Part shown: one piece after another, positions 1-6,869 of the stretch | How positions within the stretch are numbered: position 1 is the first letter of the stretch | Layout: every line of letters starts with the position of its first letter | Assembly (NCBI GenBank): GCA_964542305.1 | Contig: CAZITX010000029.1 | Coordinates: 1 to 12,922 of the forward strand | Length of the DNA: 12,922 nt | Direction: 5' to 3' | Origin: DMER64 sp964542305 | GTDB taxonomy: Bacteria; Bacteroidota; Bacteroidia; Bacteroidales; UBA932 | The notes under the pieces: generated by a model | Told to the model about the DNA's origin: nothing | Seen by the model: the letters and a program-made list of their open reading frames with translations, nothing else | The model's database searches: none | Made by a program: the position numbers and the translations under genes

Positions 1-561
1 GTAATGGGGGCTTTTGTGAAGGCGCACGAGCATGGATGCGGCCTTTTCGTCGTCGCCGTAGATCAGGACCTTCATGGTATGATTGCCTATCTTTTGGTTC
101 ACCAGATCGTAAACTATGATCATGGCCAGGCGAATGGTGATCAGGGCAACGTAAGTTAGCAGCAGGTCTATGAGAAAGAATTTGATCAGTACATCCCTGG
201 TAAGCAATTGGGTCAAATAGAGGGCTAAAGTCAGGAATATGGTTTTAACAATCACTGCGTAACCCAGCGGCAACAAGCCTTTTACCGTCATATACCGGAT
301 GATGTTGCGGTAAGTTTTCAAGAGGTAGAAGGAAATCATGCTGACCACTGCCGTGAAGAGGATCACCATCAGCAGATAGCGTCTGGAAAGCGGTTCCGAC
401 AAGGGGAAGTAGATAAGGAAAACCGCCATTGAACAGACAACGGATATGATGATGTCTATTACAGCAACCACCCAGTATTTCAGGTAATTGAACCTTAAAA
501 AATCAAAACGCTTTAAGATGCGTTTTTCAATTTTCTGGAATCCATTTTCTTCATTTTCCAT
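1..561 (-). CDS. CapD/FlaA1-like polysaccharide biosynthesis membrane protein, 3'-truncated by window edge
   Basis: The frame is open from an ATG at 561 down to base 1, giving 187 codons; the rest lies outside the window. The protein starts MENEENGFQKIEKRILKRF, then shows about four hydrophobic segments (roughly residues 26-45, 52-72, 90-112 and 118-142). It ends with the start of a Rossmann-type strand, VLIYGDDEKAASMLVRLH. Four membrane helices followed by a nucleotide-binding fold is the layout of the CapD/FlaA1/WbpM family of nucleotide-sugar 4,6-dehydratases/epimerases, which supply sugars for capsule or exopolysaccharide. The catalytic SDR part is not visible, so the exact reaction cannot be given. 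It lies 30 nt after the upstream unknown gene on the same strand and is likely co-transcribed with upxY. The glycine loop is unusual (GDDEKA rather than GxGxxG), so the nucleotide-binding reading is inference. Confidence 0.75.
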   Translation of the reverse strand, partial: MENEENGFQKIEKRILKRFDFLRFNYLKYWVVAVIDIIISVVCSMAVFLIYFPLSEPLSRRYLLMVILFTAVVSMISFYLLKTYRNIIRYMTVKGLLPLGYAVIVKTIFLTLALYLTQLLTRDVLIKFFLIDLLLTYVALITIRLAMIIVYDLVNQKIGNHTMKVLIYGDDEKAASMLVRLHKSPHY

Positions 562-591
562 AAAAAAGCTTTTGTAGATTTCGTGCCGGTC

Positions 592-1464
592 TTATTCCTG
601 TTCCGTGTTCAGCAGGTACAGGGCAAGGATGTGGAACCGGAGGGCTGTAAGCATATTGGGATCTTTCGTTCTGTTTACGTCCGAGATGTTTACGTCCGAG
701 ATGCTGCCGGTTGGAGTTTCCGAAACTTTTCCCTGCAGTACGTTATTCATTATCTGTTCTACCTGTTCCGGGTAATTACTGAATATGCCCATTTGGGCCA
801 ACAGGAACAGAAAGCGGACTTCGTTTTTGATCTGTGGAAGATCCGCGTAATAATGCAATGATTTGCGGATCGTTTTTTCGAATTTATTCCGGTCCACCAC
901 ATCTGAATACAACGCATAGGATTCCAGGCGTTGCAGGGCATAATCCAGGGTAATCCCGTTCCAGGAACCGTCTTGCTGTTGTTGTTCCTTCCATTGGGTC
1001 AGCATCTTTTCCGCTTTTTTGCATGACTTTTTGTCTGTCCGGAAGTAGTAATCGTAGCAAAGGATCTTGCAGATGTAGGGCGAGTCTTTCAGTTGAAGAA
1101 ATTTGTTTGAATCAACCGAGTCCAGTATCTCGGTAACCGCGTTTTGGGCGACCAGCATGTGTTCCGGATTGTAATGAAAACAGAGCGAATGCAGTAAATA
1201 CAGTATGCAGCGGGTCCGGTCTTCCGCTGTCATGTCTTTGTCTAGATCAGCGGCCAGCATTTGGGATGCTTCAAGCAGGCGGGCCGTCAGTGCCTGGGGT
1301 TGTGCCTGGTTCCCCAATGTTTCTGTGACCCAGGGCATGGTATATGCCAGGATCAACAGGTTTCTGTACCCGAAACTGATATGCGCTACCAGATCGGGAT
1401 TGCCGGATTCCAAAGGTATGGAACGGACATCCCTGAATAGGGTCTTGATATTTGTTTTAAACAT
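592..1464 (-). CDS. Conserved-looking unknown protein in a capsule operon (290 aa)
   Basis: I do not recognise a named family. The protein has no signal peptide and no convincing membrane segment. It looks all-helical, rich in Leu, Tyr and aromatic residues (for example WNGITLDYALQRLES around 167-181), which could fit an alpha/alpha-solenoid fold. Near the C-terminus an ISDVN pair is encoded by a perfect 15-bp tandem duplication (673-702), probably a recent in-frame expansion. It sits between upxY and the CapD-like gene on one strand, so a role in polysaccharide production or its regulation is inferred from position only. UpxZ inhibitors often follow upxY in Bacteroides, but they are much shorter (about 160 aa), so I do not call it UpxZ. 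The ATG at 1464 is the only start that keeps the whole N-terminal region. Confidence 0.65.
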   Translation of the reverse strand: MFKTNIKTLFRDVRSIPLESGNPDLVAHISFGYRNLLILAYTMPWVTETLGNQAQPQALTARLLEASQMLAADLDKDMTAEDRTRCILYLLHSLCFHYNPEHMLVAQNAVTEILDSVDSNKFLQLKDSPYICKILCYDYYFRTDKKSCKKAEKMLTQWKEQQQQDGSWNGITLDYALQRLESYALYSDVVDRNKFEKTIRKSLHYYADLPQIKNEVRFLFLLAQMGIFSNYPEQVEQIMNNVLQGKVSETPTGSISDVNISDVNRTKDPNMLTALRFHILALYLLNTEQE

Positions 1465-1520
1465 GATTTCCGTATCAGATTTTGCAGATCCGACGGGGCA
1501 TCTGTGTGAATTTGCTGAAT

Positions 1521-1613
1521 GTTACGGGGTTGCGGGGTTGCGGGCAGGCCGGGTTGCGGGCAGGCGGGCAGTGCTCCGGAAGGCGGGCAGTGCTCCGGAA
1601 GGCGGGCAACGCG
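1521..1613. repeat. GC-rich tandem repeat tract between upxY and the next gene
   Basis: The 159-bp gap between upxY and the 290-aa gene holds two perfect copies of a 19-bp unit (1563-1581 and 1582-1600) plus an 8-base partial third copy. Before them lie two copies of a 15-bp unit at 16-bp spacing (1535-1549 and 1551-1565). Both share the motif GCGGGCAGG. The 19-bp unit contains TCCGGA, a palindrome. The period is not a multiple of three, in keeping with non-coding DNA. Its position inside an operon raises the possibility of an effect on read-through or translation, but nothing in the sequence proves it. Confidence 0.8.
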
Positions 1614-1623
1614 GGACTCGGCT

Positions 1624-2148
1624 TTAAGCCTCTGGTTCAATGCGCTCTAAAAACGAGGCGGGGATGTAGGTGGTTGCCACGGCCGCCACTCCTTCCAGGC
1701 GCACGACCACACGCTTGTGGCCTTTGATGCGGATGAGCTCCCCTTCTATTCCTGAAAAAACACCTTTAATGATGCGTACTTTGTCACCGCGTTTGAGGTT
1801 GCAGGGGACAAGGTTTGTTTGTTCATCGGAGAAAGTGAGCAGGAATACGAAATCCTGCATCTGCTTTTCCGGGATGGTAATGGGATTATAGGTTTTGGGT
1901 CCTTTCAGGTACCTCATGCTGAAAGCCAGTTTCTGCGTGAGGGTCATGCTTGTTTTTGGATCTGTATATATAAAAACGTAACCCGGTATGACTAATTGAG
2001 TGGTTTTGACTTTTTTCCCGTTCCGTTCCTTGATAACCTGGCGGAAAGGGACAAAATTCCTGATGTTCATTTTGTCCAATTCCTGTTTTATGATCCGCTC
2101 TTTACGGTACGTCACGGCAACGTACCAGTAATATGTTTTGTTATTCAT
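1624..2148 (-). CDS. upxY: UpxY-family NusG-like transcription antiterminator
   Basis: This 174-residue protein begins MNNKTYYWYVAVTYRKER, a NusG N-terminal (NGN) opening in which WYV and the following basic residues are typical. The NGN domain spans about residues 6-105, with the motif QLVIPGYVFIY near 51-61. A KOW domain follows at about 117-152 (KRGDKVRIIKGVFSGIEGEL). This length and layout match UpxY proteins, which travel with RNA polymerase on the leader of their own capsule operon and stop premature termination (established for Bacteroides fragilis). It is the first gene of the leftward capsule operon, with a long untranslated region upstream, as expected for this family. The ATG at 2148 is well supported because the domain starts within a few residues; no strong Shine-Dalgarno is present. 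Confidence 0.9.
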   Translation of the reverse strand: MNNKTYYWYVAVTYRKERIIKQELDKMNIRNFVPFRQVIKERNGKKVKTTQLVIPGYVFIYTDPKTSMTLTQKLAFSMRYLKGPKTYNPITIPEKQMQDFVFLLTFSDEQTNLVPCNLKRGDKVRIIKGVFSGIEGELIRIKGHKRVVVRLEGVAAVATTYIPASFLERIEPEA

Positions 2149-2544
2149 CAGGTTCTTTCAGGTCGTGTGAGTGCTTGGGGTTTTGTTGGGGGCTACCACT
2201 TCACTTCAAAATTAATAAATTTTTACCTGATGAAACAAATAAAAAATATTACTATTGGTTGTGGGTGAGTTACAATTTTTAAGGATGTATTTTTGAAAAT
2301 TAGGCGTAAAGAATCGAGGCTTGCCTATCCTTACTTCTTTCAGGTTAAACAAGTGTAATACAAAGACTTATGTAGTTATTTTGCTTTGTTTTTTCGAACT
2401 TTCTTCTTACACAGAAGTCGGTTCTTTTCATCTATTAGGTTATCCAAAGGTAACAAATTTCATGTTTCAATACAACAAGATTTCATAAATGGTCAATTTT
2501 GTCCGGTTTTCGGTGGGTTTGGGTTTGATTTCGGTATTTGGGAG
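2149..2544. other. Non-coding region upstream of upxY (probable promoter and UpxY-responsive leader)
   Basis: About 400 bp without a credible gene separate upxY from palindrome A. It is AT-rich in the middle (2200-2300). It should hold the promoter and the 5' leader of the capsule operon, since UpxY acts on its own leader, but I found no exact TAnnTTTG box with a good -33 partner on the minus strand. The nearest candidates each differ at one or more positions. A small imperfect hairpin (GTTATCC/GGTAAC) lies at about 2438-2453. I saw no invertible-promoter repeats in the window, so this locus does not look like a phase-variable inversion cassette. Confidence 0.4.
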
Positions 2545-2679
2545 GCACAGTGGTGCAACGTACACATTGTTCGTTTGCCTCAGGATCAATGATTTACGGA
2601 TTTCGACCCCCCGGGGCTTGAATTTCATAACTGCCTGAATATCAACCAAACGAACAATGTGTACGTTGCACCACTGTGC
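2545..2679. repeat. Palindromic element A (119-bp REPIN-like core 2553-2671, arms extended to 32 bp)
   Basis: The left arm 2545-2576 and right arm 2648-2679 are a perfect 32-bp inverted repeat containing the shared arm core GTGCAACGTACACATTGTTC. The 119-bp core (2553-2671) has the same length as elements B, C and D, and its centre falls in CCCGGG (2612/2613). The sequence around the centre is itself imperfectly symmetrical. Seven extra outer base pairs (GCACAGT/ACTGTGC) are found only in this copy. It sits between the divergent upxY operon and copA. No direct target-site duplication is seen. As RNA it would form a long hairpin. Confidence 0.92.
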
Positions 2680-2692
2680 GCTGCTTATCGCT

Positions 2693-2709
2693 TGGCACAC
2701 AAATTGCCA
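2693..2709. promoter_or_regulatory. Small inverted repeat upstream of copA, possible operator
   Basis: TGGCA-N7-TGCCA lies 33 bp before the copA start, between palindrome A and the gene. Copper ATPase genes are often controlled by a metal-responsive repressor or activator binding a dyad, but this one does not match a CopY box (TACAnnTGTA). No regulator gene is adjacent, and no exact TAnnTTTG promoter box lies between element A and the gene. The call is tentative. Confidence 0.25.
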
Positions 2710-2741
2710 TTTATATACAACACATATAAGTACAGATTTTT

Positions 2742-5159
2742 ATGCCAAAAGATACATTTCCCGTTTTAGACATGAGTTGTGCCGGATGTGCGATGAACGT
2801 TGAAAAGAAGGTGCGTTCGCTGCCGGGCGTCAAAGAGGCTTCTGTCAATTTTGCAGCAGGCACAGTACTGGTGTCATACGACCAGGCACAGATCAGCCCC
2901 TACCAGATCCAGGCAGAAGTGCGCGCCATTGGTTATAGGTTGATCATTCCGGATGAAAATACAGAGGAGAAGCAGGAAGATGCGCAGCGAAAGCAATATA
3001 AACAGATGAAAACCAACGTGATAGTTGCGTGGTTATTTTCCGTTCCTCTGATGATCGTTTCTATGGCTTTTATGCATTGGGCCCCTGCTAATTGGGTTAT
3101 GCTGCTGCTGGTTCTGCCCATTATGTTTTTTGCCGGGCGCAATTATTACATCCGCGCCTGGAAAATGTTGCGCAAAAAAATGGTCAATATGGATACGCTT
3201 ATCAGTTTGAGCACCATAGTGGCTTTTGTTTACAGCTTATTTAATACGTTGTTTCCGGAATTTTTCGTGAGCCGAGGGATAGATGTGCATGTTTATTACG
3301 AGGCGGCGGGCATGATCCTGTCTTTTGTTTTACTGGGTAAGTTCCTGGAAGAGAGGGCCAAAAACAGAACCGGCTCGGCTATCAAAGGCCTGATGGGCCT
3401 CCAACCCAAAACCGCCCGCGTCCTTGTGCAAGGCGCAAGTGCTTCCTGCCCCACCGGCGGGGAAGCTGCCGGCGGTTCTGCTGCCATGGGTTCTGCCGGC
3501 GGTGCTGCCGGCGGTGCTGCCGGCGGTGCTGCTGCCATGGGTTCTGCCGGCGGTGCTGCCTCGGCAATGGCCACCGAAAAGGAAGTTCCCGTTTCTATGC
3601 TCCAGGTGGATGACCGGGTTTTGGTGCGGCCGGGGGAACGGATTCCCGTGGATGGCATTGTGGATGAGGGACTTTCGTACGTGGATGAAAGCATGATAAG
3701 CGGCGAACCTGTTGCCGTGGAAAAACGGGCCGGCGACAAAGTGCTTGCCGGGACCATCAACCAACGCGGATCCCTCACCATCAAGGCGTCCCAGGTCGGG
3801 AGCGGAACCGTCCTTGCACAAATTGTGCGCATGGTGCGGGAAGCGCAGGGAAGCAAGGCGCCCGTTCAGAAAATTGCCGATAAGGTCAGTTCCATTTTTG
3901 TCCCGGTTGTGATCAACATTGCTGTGATCACTTTTGTCCTGTGGATGCTAATTGGTGGAACTGCTTATTTTTCAATGGCTTTGCTGGCTGCCGTTTCCGT
4001 TTTGGTCATTGCCTGCCCTTGCGCCCTGGGACTGGCCACACCTACCGCCTTGATGGTTGGGATTGGTAAAGCAGCTGAAAATCACATCTTGATTAAAGAC
4101 GCGTATGCCCTGGAAAATATGGGCAAAGTAGATTGCGTGGTTTTGGACAAAACAGGTACGCTGACAAAAGGAAAGCCCGAGGTTGAGACAATTTTTTGGA
4201 CAAAAATACCTACCGAAACTGAAAAAGCCGTTTTCCTTGCCGGCGAAACGAAATCCGAGCATCCCCTTGCCGAGGCCATTGTCCGTTACCTACAGCAGGA
4301 AGATGTGGCTCCTGCGCTGCTGGATCGCTTTGAAAGCATCCCCGGAAAAGGCATCGAGTTTTCCTTTAAAGAGAAAAATTTCCGTGCCGGGAATTGGGGT
4401 TTTGTTCGGGGGGAGGGTCAGCCAATGGACGATCGGCTTTCACGAGGCGGTGAGCCGGGTAATGAACTTTCTGATCAGCCGGTTGATGGAGTTCCGGCAG
4501 GTAATACGCTGGATCGTTCCATTATCAAAATGGTACACCAGTGGCAACAGGAAGGAAAAGGCATTGTGTTCTTTGGAGATTCCACTCAAGTTCTGGCCGT
4601 TGTTGCATTGACGGATCCGATCAAAGATACGACCCCACCTGCCCTGGAACAACTGCAAAAAATGAATATCCAGGTGCATATGCTAACCGGAGACTCGCAC
4701 AGGACTGCAGCCTCCGTCGCCACCGAACTCGGCATAGAGCACGTTGTCTCAGGTGTTTTACCCCAGGAAAAAGAAGACTACATCCGGAAACTCCAGGATC
4801 AGGGCCTGTTTGTTGCAATGGTTGGCGACGGGATCAATGATTCCCAGGCACTTGCCCGCGCCGACGTGAGTATTGCTATGGGCAAGGGAACGGATATTGC
4901 TATGGATGTTGCGCAGGTGACCCTTACGACTTCGGATCTGACGCTTCTTTCGGAAGCCATCAAACTGTCAAGGAGGACCGTCCGCATCATCCGCCAAAAT
5001 CTCTTCTGGGCATTTGTTTACAACACCCTGGGTATCCCTATTGCCGCAGGCGTCCTCTACCCCTTCACCGGTCTGCTTCTGAATCCTATGTGGGCCAGCG
5101 CCGCCATGGCCTTCAGCTCCATCTCGGTTGTGCTCAATAGCCTGCGGCTGCGGCGCTAA
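2742..5159 (+). CDS. copA: Copper-transporting P1B-type ATPase
   Basis: This 805-residue inner-membrane pump exports monovalent copper (or silver) using ATP. One N-terminal heavy-metal domain carries M11-S-C13-A-G-C16. Four early membrane helices follow (about 93-111, 115-132, 153-172 and 186-203). Then come the actuator loop with S320-G-E-P, the CPC metal site (C425-P-C427) in VIACPCALGLATP, phosphorylated Asp D469 in DKTGT, the HP motif (H507-P508) and the hinge GDGIND (D696-D700). The last two helices hold YNTLGIP and the MAFSS motif typical of Cu+ pumps. Two insertions are unusual: a Gly-Ala-rich stretch (about 231-279) in the actuator domain, and a polar stretch in the nucleotide-binding domain (about 556-590). 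All key residues are intact, so the pump should work. The gene is monocistronic and lies between palindromes A and B, with B beginning 4-5 nt after the stop codon. Confidence 0.95.
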   Translation: MPKDTFPVLDMSCAGCAMNVEKKVRSLPGVKEASVNFAAGTVLVSYDQAQISPYQIQAEVRAIGYRLIIPDENTEEKQEDAQRKQYKQMKTNVIVAWLFSVPLMIVSMAFMHWAPANWVMLLLVLPIMFFAGRNYYIRAWKMLRKKMVNMDTLISLSTIVAFVYSLFNTLFPEFFVSRGIDVHVYYEAAGMILSFVLLGKFLEERAKNRTGSAIKGLMGLQPKTARVLVQGASASCPTGGEAAGGSAAMGSAGGAAGGAAGGAAAMGSAGGAASAMATEKEVPVSMLQVDDRVLVRPGERIPVDGIVDEGLSYVDESMISGEPVAVEKRAGDKVLAGTINQRGSLTIKASQVGSGTVLAQIVRMVREAQGSKAPVQKIADKVSSIFVPVVINIAVITFVLWMLIGGTAYFSMALLAAVSVLVIACPCALGLATPTALMVGIGKAAENHILIKDAYALENMGKVDCVVLDKTGTLTKGKPEVETIFWTKIPTETEKAVFLAGETKSEHPLAEAIVRYLQQEDVAPALLDRFESIPGKGIEFSFKEKNFRAGNWGFVRGEGQPMDDRLSRGGEPGNELSDQPVDGVPAGNTLDRSIIKMVHQWQQEGKGIVFFGDSTQVLAVVALTDPIKDTTPPALEQLQKMNIQVHMLTGDSHRTAASVATELGIEHVVSGVLPQEKEDYIRKLQDQGLFVAMVGDGINDSQALARADVSIAMGKGTDIAMDVAQVTLTTSDLTLLSEAIKLSRRTVRIIRQNLFWAFVYNTLGIPIAAGVLYPFTGLLLNPMWASAAMAFSSISVVLNSLRLRR
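3465..3560 (+). repeat. In-frame Gly-Ala tandem repeat inside copA
   Basis: The coding strand repeats GCCGGCGGTGCT-type 12-mers several times. A longer unit ending GCTGCCATGGGTTCTGCC occurs twice with near identity (about 3477-3509 and 3528-3560). It encodes residues 242-273, runs of Gly-Gly-Ala-Ala and Ala-Met-Gly-Ser. The block falls between LQPKTARVLV and KEVPVSMLQVDDRV, two segments that lie much closer together in ordinary CopA actuator domains. All periods are multiples of three, so copy-number change would keep the frame. Confidence 0.85.
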
Positions 5160-5163
5160 AAAG

Positions 5164-5284
5164 GGTGCAACGTACACATTGTTCGTTTGCCTCATTCTCA
5201 ACGACTTACGAATTTCGACCCCCCGGGGCTTGAATTTCATAACTGTCTGAATATCAACGAAACGAACAATGTGTACGTTGCACC
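5164..5284. repeat. Palindromic element B (119-bp REPIN-like core 5165-5283)
   Basis: The arms 5164-5188 and 5260-5284 form a perfect 25-bp inverted repeat. The core is 119 bp, centred on CCCGGG at 5224/5225. The interior closely follows element A and also element D in the same orientation (for example CTTACGAATTTC and CTGAATATCA). It lies exactly between the convergent copA stop (5157-5159) and the end of the peptidase gene, whose last 31 bases lie in the right arm. A hairpin here could stop transcription from both sides, but there is no clear T-run after either arm. Confidence 0.92.
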
Positions 5285-5706
5285 ACCCGCCGCAGCCACC
5301 CACCAACCCGCCGCGCCAGCAGCATAGCTCTCCGCACCAGCAGCGTCAGGAGGCTGTGGGCCGGCAACTCGGCAAGTGCTATCACATCTTCAACCGGCAC
5401 AATTTCAGTGCTTTGCAATGCATCTCCTCGGCAGATGAACCGCTTGGGGAGGCTGCCGGAAGCTTCTTTCATCCCGACTACCCGATGCATAAGGAAGCTG
5501 TCTTTCCAGCGGTAGAGGATCACATGGCCGACCTTGATCTGCAAGGGATTCACGGGTCGCAGCAGAACGGTGTCGCGTTTGTCCATAAGAGCGGGGCTCA
5601 TGCTGTTCCCCCTGACCGGCAAACGCACAGATTGGCCCGCAGCGATCTGTTCTTCAAGGAGTTGAAGCACATCTTTGTTGGGCAGGAATTTATAACGATT
5701 TGTCAT
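5254..5706 (-). CDS. Small S26/S24-like signal-peptidase-fold protein with Ser-His dyad
   Basis: This 150-residue protein has the peptidase-fold motif RGNSMSPAL with nucleophile-like S35. It also has LMHRVV with H74 in the place where bacterial signal peptidases have Lys and SipW/ER-type enzymes have His, and RGD at 93-95. No N-terminal membrane anchor is visible; the basic amphipathic segment at about 116-140 could associate with membrane. As the last gene of the RRE-NTase-ABC-kinase operon it is a candidate to cut an exported or modified peptide, which is inference. I chose ATG 5706, 7 nt after the kinase stop, over the upstream 5745, because the longer form would overlap the kinase by 32 nt. 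Its final ten residues (VVQRTHCSFR) and stop codon are encoded by palindrome B, so the native C-terminus was probably replaced. Confidence 0.75.
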   Translation of the reverse strand: MTNRYKFLPNKDVLQLLEEQIAAGQSVRLPVRGNSMSPALMDKRDTVLLRPVNPLQIKVGHVILYRWKDSFLMHRVVGMKEASGSLPKRFICRGDALQSTEIVPVEDVIALAELPAHSLLTLLVRRAMLLARRVGGWLRRVVQRTHCSFR

Positions 5707-5713
5707 ATTTATT

Positions 5714-6850
5714 TTATGCGATGCTCTTTTCTTCATCCCCGCCAAAAATTTTTCGGAAAATCTGCTCTGCTGCCGATGGCTTGGGCAAACATTCCAGCCG
5801 GTAAACCGGGATCGCTTTGAGAGTCTCGGAAATCACGGTACAAATGTCCTCGTGTAAATCCTCATCTTTCAGATAAGCCGGCGGAAACGAAGGGTACAAA
5901 GCCGCAAACCCCTGTACCACATTCAGTCGCGAAGCCCTGTTAAACGGAGCCTGCTGCAATCGCACAATGGAAGCCACGGGGTAACTTTCGTTGCGGTAAA
6001 CGTGCCCCTTCCCGCTCCACGGCGAACCATATATATATAAGGTGTGTTGGTCCTCGCATTTCTGCAGCCTGAGCACGGGGCTGTCGTCGTTCAGCAGTCG
6101 GGTGCCCGGAATGTTTTCCAGCCAAAGCCGGGTGTGCGTGCTTTTTCCCGTTCCCGATTCCCCGAGGAACAGAACTGCCTGATTTTCATGGATTATGACC
6201 GAGGCGTGGATGGCCGTGGTCCATTCGGGAATTCCTGCAAAAGCCAACCCCATCCACAAAGCGAACCGCAAGTGGTGCGGATCCGGTGCTTCAAAAAAGC
6301 TTGCCGAGTCGTTCGCAGCTGCTTCTTTTGGCGCAGCAGCCGCTTTGTCCGCAGCTGTCTCTTTTGGCGCAGCAGCCGCTTTGTCCGCAGCTGTCTCTTT
6401 TGGCGCAGCTGCTTTGAATTGCTGCTTGTAAAGTGCACAGGAGCAAGTCATTACGGATTGATTTCTATTCATTTCCAACCGGATGGAAAGGTCGCCTTCA
6501 ACGGAAAAAACCAGAAATTTATACTTATTGTCCTTTTTATGCAATTCACATTTTCCGTTTTCTATATCAAAAGCAGCAATTTTTCGCCCAAAGTATTTCC
6601 GGCGCGGAGATTCCGTGGGATCCGGAGATTCCTGGGATTCCTGGGGTTCCGGGAGTTGTTGGTTGTCATCCAAGGGAACGATATGGATCGTTACCAATTT
6701 TTTATCTGTTGTGTTATCCGGGTTTTTATACAAAAAAGGCATAAAACCCGGTAAATGCCATTTTTGTCCTTCCGGCAGATTCCAGACAATTTCAATAAAA
6801 TGACCAGCAATTTTATATACAAAAGAATTATCCATATCCCTTTTTGTCAT
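5714..6850 (-). CDS. HPr-kinase-like (HprK-related) protein
   Basis: About 378 residues. The C-terminal half carries a P-loop G230-E-S-G-T-G-K-S-T238 preceded by ASVIIHENQAVLFL. LLNDDSPVLR follows with D255-D256, matching the Asp region of HPr kinase/phosphorylase, then GSPWSGKGH. HprK-related kinases recur next to PqqD-like proteins and nucleotidyltransferases; in the paeninodin lasso-peptide pathway a homologue phosphorylates the peptide's terminal Ser. The true substrate here is unknown. The N-terminal half (SFVYKIAGHFIEIVW) is a separate, less conserved domain. Between the halves lie a Glu-centred triplet stretch (PEP-QES-QES-PDP-TES) and a 12-residue tandem repeat. I prefer ATG 6850, 19 nt after the ABC stop; ATG 6835 (MDNSFVYK) or 6895 are possible. 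Confidence 0.8.
   Translation of the reverse strand: MTKRDMDNSFVYKIAGHFIEIVWNLPEGQKWHLPGFMPFLYKNPDNTTDKKLVTIHIVPLDDNQQLPEPQESQESPDPTESPRRKYFGRKIAAFDIENGKCELHKKDNKYKFLVFSVEGDLSIRLEMNRNQSVMTCSCALYKQQFKAAAPKETAADKAAAAPKETAADKAAAAPKEAAANDSASFFEAPDPHHLRFALWMGLAFAGIPEWTTAIHASVIIHENQAVLFLGESGTGKSTHTRLWLENIPGTRLLNDDSPVLRLQKCEDQHTLYIYGSPWSGKGHVYRNESYPVASIVRLQQAPFNRASRLNVVQGFAALYPSFPPAYLKDEDLHEDICTVISETLKAIPVYRLECLPKPSAAEQIFRKIFGGDEEKSIA
6325..6411 (-). repeat. 36-bp tandem repeat in the kinase gene (12-residue unit)
   Basis: Two perfect 36-bp copies (6325-6360 and 6361-6396) are followed by a partial third. Each encodes APKETAADKAAA, and a diverged APKEAAAND copy flanks them. The tract is Ala/Lys/Glu-rich, probably a flexible or helical linker between the N-terminal region and the P-loop domain. 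Perfect identity of the two units points to a recent duplication. Confidence 0.9.
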
Positions 6851-6869
6851 TCTCTCAGGATTTTCCCGG

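Noticed and set aside
2386..2700. Short open frames crossing element A
   Set aside because: They read through the palindrome (giving NNVYVAP-like strings seen at every copy) and have no protein-like features.
3296..3856. Long open frames antisense to copA
   Set aside because: They exist because of the GC-rich copA codons and the Gly-Ala repeat; they have no recognisable domain, while copA is fully supported.
2742..5284. copA between two inverted-repeat elements as a composite transposon
   Set aside because: The elements encode no transposase, are in the same orientation by interior similarity, and show no target-site duplications; the same elements also flank the other units.
5044..5306. 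Element B as a classic rho-independent terminator
   Set aside because: The stem is long, but the loop is about 70 nt and no T-run follows either arm, so a terminator role is only a hypothesis.
6044..6754. 236-codon plus-strand frame across the kinase gene
   Set aside because: It is a shadow of the HprK-like gene, whose P-loop and Asp motifs are clear on the minus strand.
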